Source: JAOUJD01 sp963841815
Lineage (GTDB): Bacteria > Pseudomonadota > Gammaproteobacteria > Burkholderiales > Burkholderiaceae_F
Assembly: GCA_963841815.1 (NCBI GenBank)
Contig: CAWJEE010000009.1
Span: 186,001 to 250,000 of the forward strand
Direction: 5' to 3'
Length of the DNA stretch: 64,000 bases
Below the pieces are notes generated by a model. The model worked only from the letters and a program-made list of their open reading frames with translations, ran no database searches and was not told where the DNA came from. Shown here in pieces: positions 45,748-54,525 of the stretch. The position numbers and the translations under genes are program-made. Position 1 is the stretch's first letter, and each line of letters opens with the position of its first letter.

Positions 45748-46583
45748 TCAGATCCGGTACCCGCCCTTCCGCGCGTAATGCACGGTGGCATCCAGGAATC
45801 CCTGCTTCGACCCGCAGTCGAACCGCTGCCCCGCATAGCGGTACGCATACGTCGATCCGTCCGCCAGCATCTGAGCGATCGCGTCGGTCAGCTGGATCTC
45901 GCCGCCGCTGCCGCGCGGGATCGTCCGCAGGTGGTCGAAGATGCCGGGCTCCAGCACGTAGCGGCCCAGCACGGCGAGCGTCGATGGCGCGTCGGCGGGT
46001 TGCGGCTTCTCCACGATGTGCGTCACGCGCGACGTCCGGTCGTCGATGGCCTGGGCGCTGACGATCCCGTAGCGCGACGTGTCCTCGCGCGGCACGTCCT
46101 CGACCGCCAGCACGTTGCCGCCGCCGCGCGCCGCGCGCGCCTGCATCAGTTGCCCCATCGCTGGCTGCGCCGCGTCGATCAGGTCGTCGGCGAGGATCAC
46201 CGCGAACGGCTCGTCGCCGACCACGGGCTCGGCGCAGAGCACCGCGTGGCCGAGGCCGAGCGGCTCCGGCTGGCGGATGTAGATGAAGACGTCGGTCTCG
46301 GGCGAGATGTCCTTCACGATCTCGAGCAGTTCGTTCTTGCCCTTGGCCGCGAGTTCCGCCTCGAGTTCGGGGGCCCGGTCGAAGTGGTCCTCGATCGAGC
46401 GCTTGTGCCGGCCGGTGATGAAGATCATCTGCCGGATGCCGGCGGCCGCGGCCTCCTGGACGGCGTACTGGATCAGCGGCTTGTCGACGACGGGCAGCAT
46501 CTCCTTCGGCATCGCCTTGGTCGCGGCAGGAAGCGCGTGCCGAGGCCGGCTACGGGGAAGACCGCCTTGCGCACGGGCTTCAT
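45748..46583 (-). CDS. galU: UTP-glucose-1-phosphate uridylyltransferase, one frameshift
   Basis: Makes UDP-glucose. The start MKPVRKAVFPVAGLGTRFLP at 46583 carries the nucleotide-binding motif; one G is missing right after (near 46527, CCGCG where CCGGCG restores PATKAMPKEMLPVVDKPLIQ). The rest is intact: ITGRHKRSIEDHFDRAPELE, VILADDLID, YGIVSAQ, GRYVLEPGIFDHL, GEIQLTDAIA and RFDCGSKQGFLDA, the conserved D-C-G-x-K-x-G motif. About 279 residues repaired, slightly short at the C terminus. Convergent with the WecA-like gene. Confidence 0.93.
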
Positions 46584-46662
46584 GTCGTGTTCTTTCATCT
46601 GCTCTATGGCGCGGCCCGATGCTAGCAAAGCGCAGCGTCCGCACCCAGCTAGTATTCGGGCC

Positions 46663-47489
46663 ATGAGCACCTACGCCATCGGCGACCTGCAGGGCTGTGT
46701 CGACAGCTTCGAACGGCTTGCCGCGCCGACTTCCCGCGGCCGACGCGCTTCGTCTTCGTCGGCGATCTCGTCAATCGCGGGCCACAGTCGCTCGCTACGC
46801 TGCGCCGCGTGAAGTCTCTGGCGGAGGCGGGACGCGCCGTTGCCGATGCTCGGCAACCACGACCTGCACCTGCTCGCCGTCGCGGCCGGCATCCGTCCGG
46901 CGGCATCGCAGCGACACGCTCCAGGAAGTCCTGGACGCGCCGGACCGCGACGCGTTGCTCGGCTGGCTGCGCGGCCTGCCGCTCGCGCACCGTGGAACAG
47001 GGCGTGCCTGTTCGTCCACGCGGGCGTGCTGCCTGCTGGGATGCCGACCGGACGCTTGCGCTGTCGGACGAAGTGCGCCGACGCCTGGCCGCCGACGATT
47101 ACGACGCCTTCCTGCGCGAGATGTACGGCAACGAGCCGGCACGCTGGAGCGAATCGACTGGCCGGGGCACGATCGCCTGCGCTGCGTCGTCAACGCGCTG
47201 ACGCGCGTGCGCATGCTCGCCGCCGACGGCACGATGCACCTGAAGCACAAGGACGCGAGCGCCCGCGCTCCCGCGGGCCTCGTGCCGTGGTTCGATCACC
47301 CGGATCGCTCGACGCGCGGCACGCCGATCGTCTTCGGCCACTGGTCGACCGAGGGGCTCGTGATGCGCAACGACGTCGATCGGGCTCGACACCGGCTGCG
47401 TGTGGGGCGGACGTCTCACCGCGCTGCGCCTCGAAGACCGCGCGCTGTTCCAGGTCGACTGCCCGCAGTCGCAGGCGCCGGGCGACTGA
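46663..47489 (+). pseudogene. apaH: Diadenosine tetraphosphatase ApaH, frame broken several times
   Basis: Symmetrical Ap4A hydrolase of the PPP phosphatase fold. MSTYAIGDLQGCVDSFERL starts at the ATG at 46663, with the GDxQG metal motif. Fragments in changing frames then give PADALRF, NRGPQSLATL, LGNHDLHLLAVAAGI (GNHD), DTLQEVLDAPDRDALLGWLR, LFVHAGVLPA, VRRRLAADDYDAFLREMYGN, VNALTRVRMLAADGTMHLKH, PIVFGHWSTEG and finally LTALRLEDRALFQVDCPQSQ with a TGA at 47487-47489. At least six frame changes occur in 0.83 kb. The repaired protein of about 275 residues matches ApaH. The stop meets the plsC end tail to tail. Confidence 0.85.
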
Positions 47490-48291
47490 TCAGGCCGGTC
47501 GCCGTCTGTCCGCTCGTCGTTCGGCACGCCGAGCGCTCCGGCGATGGCCTCGCGCGCGGCCCGCGCCACGGCGTGGCGGTTGCCGTGCACCTCCACCGGG
47601 ATCGCCGGCAGCACCGTGATGCGGATCTCGAGGTCGCGCGCGGCGAGGATCTTCGCGAGCGACGTGATCAGGCCCATCTCGCCGATGAAGGCGGCCGCAT
47701 CGGTCGGACGGCCGCCGTCGGTGTACCGGATCGCGATCGGCCACACGGGCGCGCCGATCTCCACAGCCGACGCCAGCAGGTTCGAGTGGAACGGCAGCAG
47801 CGTCGCGCCGTCGGTGGTCGTGCCCTCGGGGAACACCGCGACCGACTCGCCGGCCTTCAGGTGGTCACGCACCTTGTGGTTCATCGACGCCACCGCGTGC
47901 CGCCGCCCGCGCTCGATGTAGAGCGTGCCCGACCGCGTCACCATCGCCCCGAGCAGCGGCCAGCGGCCGATCTCCGCCTTGGCCACGAAGCGGCACGGCG
48001 TGGCCGGCGTTGATCGCGAACACGTCGATCCAGGACACGTGGTTCGCGAGCACCAGCCGGCCGAGGCTCCACGGCTCGAGGCCGGTCGCGCGGATGTGCG
48101 GCGGGATCGGCTCGCCGTCGACGACGAGGCGCGCGCCGCAGACGGCGACGAGCATCCTCGACCATGCCCGGTTGATCCGGTTGCGCGTCGCCAGCCCGGC
48201 CAGCGGGAACACGAGCGAGCACGGTCGCCAGGCCGGCGAGCACGTGCAGCACGAACAGCGCCGCGCGCAGCGGCGCGAGCACGAACCGCAT
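47490..48291 (-). CDS. plsC: 1-acyl-sn-glycerol-3-phosphate acyltransferase (PlsC-like), frameshifted
   Basis: Membrane acyltransferase of phospholipid synthesis. MRFVLAPLRAALFVLHVLAG at 48291 is an N-terminal membrane anchor; the frame changes near 48220 to RINRAWSRMLVAVCGARLVV, then LANHVSWIDVFAINA with the catalytic HxxxxD motif, and again near 48005 to KAEIGRWPLLGAMVTRSGTL and VAVFPEGTTTDG, the FPEGT substrate motif. The C terminus runs SLAKILAARDLEIRITVLPA; the exact stop near 47490 is uncertain because another indel may precede it. About 267 residues. It is the last gene of the pyrimidine/yqgE row. Confidence 0.83.
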
Positions 48292-48340
48292 CAGGACCGG
48301 TTGACGCCTGGCTCGCGCATGCGCGGGGCCTGGGCGGGCC

Positions 48341-49610
48341 CTAGCCGCCGAGGCGGACGTCGCCGCCGACCAGCGTGTAGCGCGCGCGCCCCAGCAGTTC
48401 GTAGCCCGCGAACGGCGTGTTCTTGCCGGCGCTCTTCAGCACGTCCGGCGTCACCCGCCAGTGGGCCTGCGGGTCGAACACGACGATGTCGGCCTTGGCG
48501 CCGACCGTGAGCCGCCCGGTGTCCTCGCCGAGGATCTCGGCGGGACGGCTCGTGACCCGCGCGAGCGCCTTCACCAGCGACACCTTGTTCTCGCTCGCCC
48601 ACTTCAGCGTCAGCGGCAGCAGCGTCTCGAGCGCGGTCGCGCCCGGCGCGGCTTCGCTGAACGGCAGTTGCTTGTCGTCGTCGCCGATCGGCGCGTGATC
48701 CGAACAGATCGCGTCGATCGTGCCGTCGGCCAGACCCGCCACGATGGCGTCACGGTCGCGCGCGCTGCGCAGCGGCGGATCGAGGCGGAAGCGCGCGTCG
48801 AAGTAGCCGATGTCGACGTCGATCAGGTGCACGTGATGGATGCCGACGTCGGCGGTGACCGGCAGCCCATCCTGCTTCGCGCGCCGCACGAGTTCGATGC
48901 CGGCCGCCGACGACAGGCGGCAGATGTGCAGCCGCGCGCCGCTGGCGCGCTGCAGCTCGAAGATGGTCTGCAGCGCCACCGTCTCCGCCACCACCGGGAT
49001 CGACGGCAGCCCGAGCCGCCCGGCGACCGGGCCCGCCGCGGCAACGCCGGAGCCGGCCAGCGTGTCCTCGACCGGCCGCAGCCAGAGCGCCAGGTCGAAG
49101 GTCTTCGCGTAGCGCATCGCCTGCAGCAGCACGCTGTTGTCGTGCGGCAGGCTGCCTGTCTGCATGAACGCGACGCAGCCGGTCTCGTACAGCGTCTTGA
49201 TCTCGGCGAGCGCCTCGCCCTTCAGCCCGGTGGTCAGCGCGCCGAGCGGGTACGTGCGGGCGCCCGCGGACGCGCGCGACGTCTGCCGCAGCATGCGGAC
49301 GAGGCCCGGCTCGTCGAGCGGGGGATCGGTGTCGGGCGGACAGACGACGCCGGTGACGCCGCCCGCGAGGGCCGCCTGCATCTCGACCTTCAGCGCGCCT
49401 TCGCTGCCCGGCTCCATGAGCCGTGCGCAGAGGTCCACGAGGCCGGGCGCGACGACCAGGCCGTTCGCGTCGATCGTGCGGTCGGGGTGGAAGTCCTTCG
49501 GCCGCTCGCCGACGGCGGCGAGGCCGGTTGTCGGTGATGCAGACATCGCCCACCCGGTCCAGCCCCGAGGCCGGGTCGATCACGCGCCCGCTGGCGATGA
49601 CGATCTTCAT
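48341..49610 (-). CDS. pyrC': Dihydroorotase-like PyrC' (probably noncatalytic), one frameshift
   Basis: Amidohydrolase-fold protein of the dihydroorotase family, about 423 residues. MKIVIASGRVIDPASGLDRV starts at 49610, and one C is extra near 49530 (repair gives ITDNRLAAVGE). Where active enzymes have D-x-H-x-H after PGxxD, this one reads PGLVDLCARLMEPG: both metal-binding His are missing. Other family parts remain, such as IDAICSDHAPIGDDD and GRLTVGAKADIVVFDP. In Pseudomonas such inactive PyrC' subunits hold aspartate transcarbamoylase in a dodecamer; the pyrB-pyrC' overlap here (ATGA) points to the same role. An active dihydroorotase must be elsewhere. Confidence 0.92.
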
Positions 49611-50573
49611 TGCATCCTCGACGAAGAAGCGGCGATGGACAGCGCGGCCATCCGCACCGCGATCCCGAACGTCACCTGCGGCAGGATCACGGCGGAAGCG
49701 CCGTCGGCCACGCGCGAGTCGATCTCGACCCCGCGGTTCATCGGCCCCGGGTGCATCACGATCGCATCCGGCTTCGCGAGCGCGAGCTTCTCGGGCGTGA
49801 GTCCGTAGTTCGCGAAGTACTCCTGCGCGGACGGCAGCAGCGCGCCTTTCATGCGCTCGTTCTGCAGCCGCAGCATGATGATCACGTCGGCACCCTTGAT
49901 GCCTTCGTCGAGCTTGGTGAAGACCCGCACGCCCATCTCCTCGAGGCCGGCGGGCAGCAGCGTCAGCGGGCCGACCGCGCGCACGATCGGGCACCCCGAG
50001 CGTCGTCAGCGCGTGGATGTCGGACCGCGCGACGCGCGAGTGCAGGATGTCGCCGACGATCGCCACCGTCAGGTTGGTGAAGTCCTTCTTGTAGTGGCGG
50101 ATCGTGTACATGTCGAGCAGGCCCTGGGTCGGGTGCGCATGGCGCCCGTCGCCGGCGTTGATCACGTGGATGTGCGGCTTCACGTGCTGCGCGATCAGGT
50201 ACGGCGCCCCGCTCGTCGCGTGCCGCACCACGAACATGTCCGCCTGCATCGCGGACAGGTTGTCGATGGTGTCGAGCAGCGACTCGCCCTTGGCCGCGCT
50301 CGACCGGATGATGTCCAGGTTGAACACGTCCGCGCTCAGGCGGCGCGCGGCGATCTCGAAGGTCGTCCGCGTGCGCGTGCTGTTCTCGAAGAACAGGTTG
50401 AACACGCTCTTGCCGCGCAGCAGCGGCACGCTCTTCACTTCGCGCTCCGCCACGTTGATGAAGCTGTCCGCCGTCGACAGGATCCGTTCGATCACGGCCT
50501 TCGGCAGGCCCTCCGTCGACAGCAGGTGATGCAGCTCGCCGTTCGAGTTGAGCTGCGGATTCCTCGTTCCCAT
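49607..50573 (-). CDS. pyrB: Aspartate carbamoyltransferase, one frameshift
   Basis: Catalytic subunit: carbamoyl phosphate plus aspartate gives carbamoyl aspartate. Start MGTRNPQLNSNGELHHLLST at 50573. FENSTRTRTTFEIAARRL has the carbamoyl-phosphate STRT loop; SAAKGESLLDTIDNL, VINAGDGRHAHPTQGLLDMY (HPTQ) and VAIVGDILHSRVARS follow. Near 49988 one C is extra in a CCC run; repair gives LGVPIVRAVGPLTLLPAGLE, then DVIIMLRLQNERM and VMHPGPMNRGVEIDS. About 322 residues. The N terminus is longer than E. coli PyrB, as in the Pseudomonas-type enzyme that works with PyrC'. A ~60-base gap separates it from pyrR. Confidence 0.94.
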
Positions 50574-50633
50574 TCCCGTTCCCTGTTTGCCCATTGCCCG
50601 TTGCCGGATTCCGTCCCTCGGTCTTCCGTCGCC

Positions 50634-51137
50634 TCAGTCCCCGCGCTTCTCCATCGTCAGGTGCAGCCGCCCGTCGTCGTCGCGGACCAGCACGACGGCG
50701 ACGTCGGATGGCAGTTCGATCGTCGCGCCGACGATGCTGGCGGCGACCGGCAGTTCGCGTCCGCCGCGATCGATCAGCACCGCGAGGTCGACCTTCGCGG
50801 GCCGCCCGTAGTCGAAGATCTCGTTCATCGCCGCGCGCACGGTGCGCCCGGAATTCAGCACGTCGTCGACCAGCAGGATGTGGCTGCCCGCGACGTCGAA
50901 TGCGATCTGCGAAGGACGCACGGCCGGCTTCAGGCCGGACTGGTCGAAGTCGTCCCGGTAGAACGAGACGTCGAGGATGCCGACCGGATCGGCGATGCCG
51001 AGGTCGTGCTTCAGCCGCTCGGCCAGCCACACGCCGCCCGTATGGACACCGACGAGTTTCAGTTTCTCGCCCACGAACGTCTCGCGGGCGCGCTGCGCCA
51101 GTTGTCGGTAGATCGTCTCGGCGTCGAGTTCAAGCAT
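50634..51137 (-). CDS. pyrR: PyrR: uracil phosphoribosyltransferase / pyrimidine regulator
   Basis: 167 residues, a type I phosphoribosyltransferase. The PRPP loop is HILLVDDVLNSGRTVRAAMN; GVHTGGVWLAERL near the N terminus and VDLAVLIDRGGRELPVAASI are PyrR hallmarks. In Gram-positives it is an RNA-binding attenuator of pyr genes; in proteobacteria with this gene order its regulatory role is less certain. No obvious PyrR-binding loop was seen before pyrB. It overlaps the ruvX stop by eight bases. Confidence 0.93.
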   Translation of the reverse strand: MLELDAETIYRQLAQRARETFVGEKLKLVGVHTGGVWLAERLKHDLGIADPVGILDVSFYRDDFDQSGLKPAVRPSQIAFDVAGSHILLVDDVLNSGRTVRAAMNEIFDYGRPAKVDLAVLIDRGGRELPVAASIVGATIELPSDVAVVLVRDDDGRLHLTMEKRGD

Positions 51138-51525
51138 CGCGTCCGCCCTCCTCGTCGAACCACTGTTGAAGGATCAAGGCGGCAGCCGCGGCGTCGACGT
51201 CGTCCGCACGCGCGCTCACTGCCGATGTGTATCGCTCGTCCACCTGTGCCACGGGTCGCCGGTACCGGCCTTCGAGTTGCCGGGCAAAGCGCTCGCAGCG
51301 GGCGGTCATTTCGTGCCGGGTTCCGTCAGGGTGGCGCGGGATGCCGACCACCAGTCGCGCCGGCTCCCATTCGGCAACGAGCGCGGCGACCGCATCCCAC
51401 CGCGCCGCGACGGTGCCGGCATTGACCGTGGTCAACGGGCGCGCTTCGCGCGTCACGCTGTTGCCGATCGCCACGCCGATGCGGCGCGCGCCGAAGTCGA
51501 AACCGATCACGACTTGGTCGGTCAT
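51130..51525 (-). CDS. ruvX: RuvX/YqgF RNase H-fold protein
   Basis: 131 residues from MTDQVVIGFDFGARRIGVAI. GFDFGxxRIGVA with the catalytic Asp, LVVGIPRHPDGTRHEMTARC and VDERYTSA with the Glu, then ADDVDAAAAALILQQWF, match the putative Holliday-junction resolvase / pre-16S rRNA nuclease family. It lacks the usual longer loop after DER(L/Y)(S/T)T, so it is a little short. An upstream GTG would add 21 residues and overlap yqgE; the internal ATG fits the family start. Confidence 0.9.
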   Translation of the reverse strand: MTDQVVIGFDFGARRIGVAIGNSVTREARPLTTVNAGTVAARWDAVAALVAEWEPARLVVGIPRHPDGTRHEMTARCERFARQLEGRYRRPVAQVDERYTSAVSARADDVDAAAAALILQQWFDEEGGRDA

Positions 51526-51580
51526 CGGGGAAAGAAGGGAAACGGGGTGAGGAGCCGGAGCGGTTGCGTGACCATCGAGG

Positions 51581-52132
51581 TCACGCATGGCCGGCCTGTC
51601 CCGAGAGCTGCAGCGTGTCGATTCCCAGCAGCTTCAGTGCGGCGTTGTACTTCTCGTCGGCCGGCGTCTCGAAGATGATGCCCGGCTGCGCCGTCACCGT
51701 GAGCCAGGCGTTCTGCGCGATCTCGCTCTCGAGCTGACCGGCGCCCCAGCCCGAATAGCCGAGGGTCACCAGCATCTTGTCCGGTCCGGAGCCGCCGGCC
51801 ACCGCTTCGAGCACGTCCTTCGACGTCGTCAGCGACACGTCGGGCGTGATCGGGAGCGTCGAGCTGTACGCCTTCGGTGGACCGTGAAGCACGAAACCGC
51901 GCTCCGTCTGGACCGGACCGCCGAAGAAGACGGGCGCGTCCTTCCATGGCGCGATCTCGAGCTTGAGATCGATCCGGTCGAACAGGGTTTCGAGGGTGAG
52001 GTCCGTCGGCCGGTTGATGACGAGGCCGAGGGCGCCGCGCTCGCTGTGGTCGCAGATGTAGACCACGGCCCCGGAAAAGTTCGGGTCCACCATGGCGGGC
52101 ATGGCGATCAGGAACTGATGTTTCAAGTCCAT
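51581..52132 (-). CDS. yqgE: YqgE/AlgH family protein
   Basis: DUF179 protein of unknown biochemical role, 183 residues. MDLKHQFLIAMPAMVDPNFS matches the typical start (E. coli YqgE begins MNLQHHFLIAMPA), so I use 52132 rather than the ATG five codons upstream. VVYICDHSERGALGLVINRP, VFFGGPVQTERGFVLHGPP, TTSKDVLEAVAGG, VTLGYSGWGAGQLESEIAQN and the closing GQAGHA are all family motifs. First gene of the minus-strand row yqgE-ruvX-pyrR-pyrB-pyrC'-plsC; divergent from the photolyase. Confidence 0.94.
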   Translation of the reverse strand: MDLKHQFLIAMPAMVDPNFSGAVVYICDHSERGALGLVINRPTDLTLETLFDRIDLKLEIAPWKDAPVFFGGPVQTERGFVLHGPPKAYSSTLPITPDVSLTTSKDVLEAVAGGSGPDKMLVTLGYSGWGAGQLESEIAQNAWLTVTAQPGIIFETPADEKYNAALKLLGIDTLQLSGQAGHA

Positions 52133-52202
52133 CGGACCGCTCGGCATGGCGCCGATTGTAAACTCCCCCGCACTGCCGCCCCCTCTCCCGTCCGGTTCCC
52201 CG

Positions 52203-53643
52203 ATGTCCCTTGACGCTGGCCTCGTCTGGTTCCGGCGCGACCTTCGTCTGTCCGACCACGCCGCGCTCGCGGCCGCGCTCGGGTCGTGCCGGCGCGTCCA
52301 CTGCGTCTTCGTCTACGACCGCGCGATCCTCGACGAGTTGCGCGCGGCCGGCCTGGGCGCGGACCGCCGGGTCGAATTCATCCACGCCGCGGTCGGCGCG
52401 CTCGACGAAGCGCTGCGCGCGCGCGGCGGCAGTCTGACGATCACGCACGGCGCGTGCCGCGGACTCGGTCGTCGACCTCGCACGGCGGCTGAACGTCGAC
52501 GCCGTGTTCGCCAGCACGGACTACGAGCCTTACGCGACGGCCCGCGACGCCGAGGTCGCACGTCTGCTCGCCGGGCAGGGACGGCGCCTGTCCATGCACA
52601 AGGACCAGGTGATCTTCGAGAAGGGCGAAGTGATGACGGGCGCCGGCACGCCGTTCTCGGTCTTCACGCCGTACCGCAATGCCTGGCTGAAGCGCCTCAC
52701 GGATGCGGACGTCGCCGAGCACGTCATGGACTTCGCGCCGCTCGCGCCGCCCGCCGGGCCGCCGCTGCGCCCGACGCTCGAGCAACTCGGGTTCGGAAGG
52801 ACGAACCTCGCCGAGTTGCGCCTGCCGCTGGGCGAAGCGGGAGCGAAGCAACTCCTCGACGACTTCGTCGGCCGCATCGACGACTATCGGTCCACGCGGG
52901 ACTTTCCGGCAGTGCGCGGTCCGTCGTACCTGTCGGTGCACCTGCGCTTCGGCACCATTTCCATCCGCGAACTGGTGCGCCGTGCGCGCGCGCACGCGTC
53001 CGAAGGCGCCGCGACCTGGCTCGCCGAACTGGTGTGGCGCGAGTTCTACCAGATGATCCTCTGGCACCACCCGCACGTCGTCGACCGCGCCTTTCGCCCC
53101 GAGTACGACCGCATCGCGTGGGAAACGGGCCCGCAGGCGCAGGAGAATTTCCGCGCGTGGTGCGACGGCCGCACCGGCTACCCGATCGTCGACGCCGGCA
53201 TGCGCCAGCTGAACCAGACCGGCTACATGCACAACCGCCTGCGGATGATCACGGCGAGCTTCCTCACCAAGGACCTCGGCATCGACTGGCGCCGCGGCGA
53301 GCGCTACTTCGCGCAGCGCCTCAACGACTACGACCTCGCCGCGAACAACGGCGGATGGCAGTGGGCCGCCTCGACCGGCTGCGACGCGCAGCCGTACTTC
53401 CGCATCTTCAATCCGGTGACGCAGTCGGAGAAGTTCGATCCGCGCGGGCAGTTCATCCGGCGCTACGTGCCGGAAGTCGCGAACCTCGAGGACAAGGAGA
53501 TCCACGCGCCGTGGCTCGCGCGCGCGGACCGGCAGCTAGCGGCCCGCTGTGTCGTCGGGCGGGACTATCCCGCACCGCTGGTCGACCACGCGCAGGCGCG
53601 ACAGAAGACCCTGCTGCGCTACTCCGCCGCCAGGGAACGCTGA
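52203..53643 (+). CDS. phr: Deoxyribodipyrimidine photolyase, one frameshift
   Basis: Class I CPD photolyase that repairs UV dimers using FAD and an antenna. Start ATG at 52203: GLVWFRRDLRLSDHAALAAA is the canonical N terminus. Near 52460 one base is extra; the main frame then runs VVDLARRLNVDAVFASTDYE, FTPYRNAWL, and the FAD domain: GPSYLSVHLRFGTISIREL, LVWREFYQMILWHHP, GRTGYPIVDAGMRQLNQTGY, HNRLRMITASFLTKDLGIDW, DYDLAANNGGWQWAASTGCD, FNPVTQSEKFDPRGQFIRRY. About 480 residues repaired. A TAAACT -10-like hexamer at 52159-52164 lies about 40 bases before the start. Confidence 0.95.
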
Positions 53644-54122
53644 GGCGGGCGGAGCGCTCCCTTTCTGTGAGCGACCGACAGGTTGATCTATGGACCAGTG
53701 AGACGAGGCAGCGTGTTCGATCGAGCTCGATCCAACACCGAGTGAGGTCGTTTCCTGCACCTGGGCGAGCGGCGGGCGCCGACAAGCCAAGCAGACGCCA
53801 CGACACCGCCGCTCGTTGGACCGGCGCTTTCGACCTAGCGTCCACAGCGCGCGGCGCGTCGATCGCGGTGTGGGGTGCCTCGCGCAGCGCGGCGCCGTGC
53901 GGCGGGCGTCGCATTCCAGAAACTGCGGCGGGCCGAGACGAGTACCGGCCGGAAGGCACGACCGGCGAAACCGCGAGAGCTCACTCCGAAAGCTGCCGGC
54001 CCGCGAGGAGCGCCCTTGACCCAGTGTCGCCCGCCGCGCGTCGCGCGGAGTCGAGGCGCCCCACAGCGCGGTCGGCGCGCATGTGACTCCAGCGCACGCA
54101 ACAACCTATTGGAACTTCAGGT
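53644..54122. other. Noncoding gap after the photolyase
   Basis: 479 bases between phr and the convergent KTSC-domain gene, with no supported gene; open frames here are arginine/alanine-rich and domainless. It holds GGAGCGCTCC followed by CTTTCT just after the phr stop (a weak terminator candidate) and the long dyad at 53713-53738. Confidence 0.4.
53713..53738. repeat. 26-bp near-perfect dyad
   Basis: Arms GTGTT-C-GATCGAG and CTCGATC-C-AACAC are reverse complements except for one C:C pair. The centre, GATCGAGCTCGATC (53719-53732), is a perfect 14-bp palindrome with no loop, which suits a dimeric DNA-binding protein better than an RNA hairpin. Confidence 0.55.
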
Positions 54123-54500
54123 CTATCGAGCGCCAGGCGCCTGCGCAGGCGCGGCGGCTGGCGCCGGTGCGCCTTCCGCGGGGACGCAGTCGAAGCCGCT
54201 GCGTATGTGGTCGTTGTAGTAGCGGCCCTTCGAGGGGGACCTGCGCCACTCGCTGACCGTGGTGGGCGGAACGCCGCAGTAGTGGTACCAGACGCCGCTC
54301 AGGCTCACGAGGACGTACTGGCGATTCGCGTCGTAGCAGATCCGTCGCACGTTGGGGCTGTTGCGCGCGGGGATCGTCTCGCACTGGAACGGCGCCAGGT
54401 CCACCTCGCCCCGCGCCTTCACGTACGCGCGTTCAGCCACGGCCGCGCCCGCCACGGCAAGGAGCGCACACCCGACCATCACCGCCCGTAGCTTCTGCAT
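54123..54500 (-). CDS. Exported KTSC-domain protein
   Basis: 125 residues from MQKLRAVMVGCALLAVAGAA, a signal peptide with an Ala-x-Ala cut near residue 22 (an ATG four codons upstream is also possible). The mature part is a KTSC-like domain: RRICYDANRQYVLVSLSGVW, YHYCGVPPTTVSEWRRSPSK and GRYYNDHIRSGFDC. KTSC domains are small beta folds of unknown function. Four Cys are present, compatible with periplasmic disulfides. It ends in an Ala/Pro tail. It is 25 bases after chpA, which may be one transcript. Confidence 0.78.
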   Translation of the reverse strand: MQKLRAVMVGCALLAVAGAAVAERAYVKARGEVDLAPFQCETIPARNSPNVRRICYDANRQYVLVSLSGVWYHYCGVPPTTVSEWRRSPSKGRYYNDHIRSGFDCVPAEGAPAPAAAPAQAPGAR

Positions 54501-54525
54501 CACAGCCCCCACGCGGACGGCCCGC

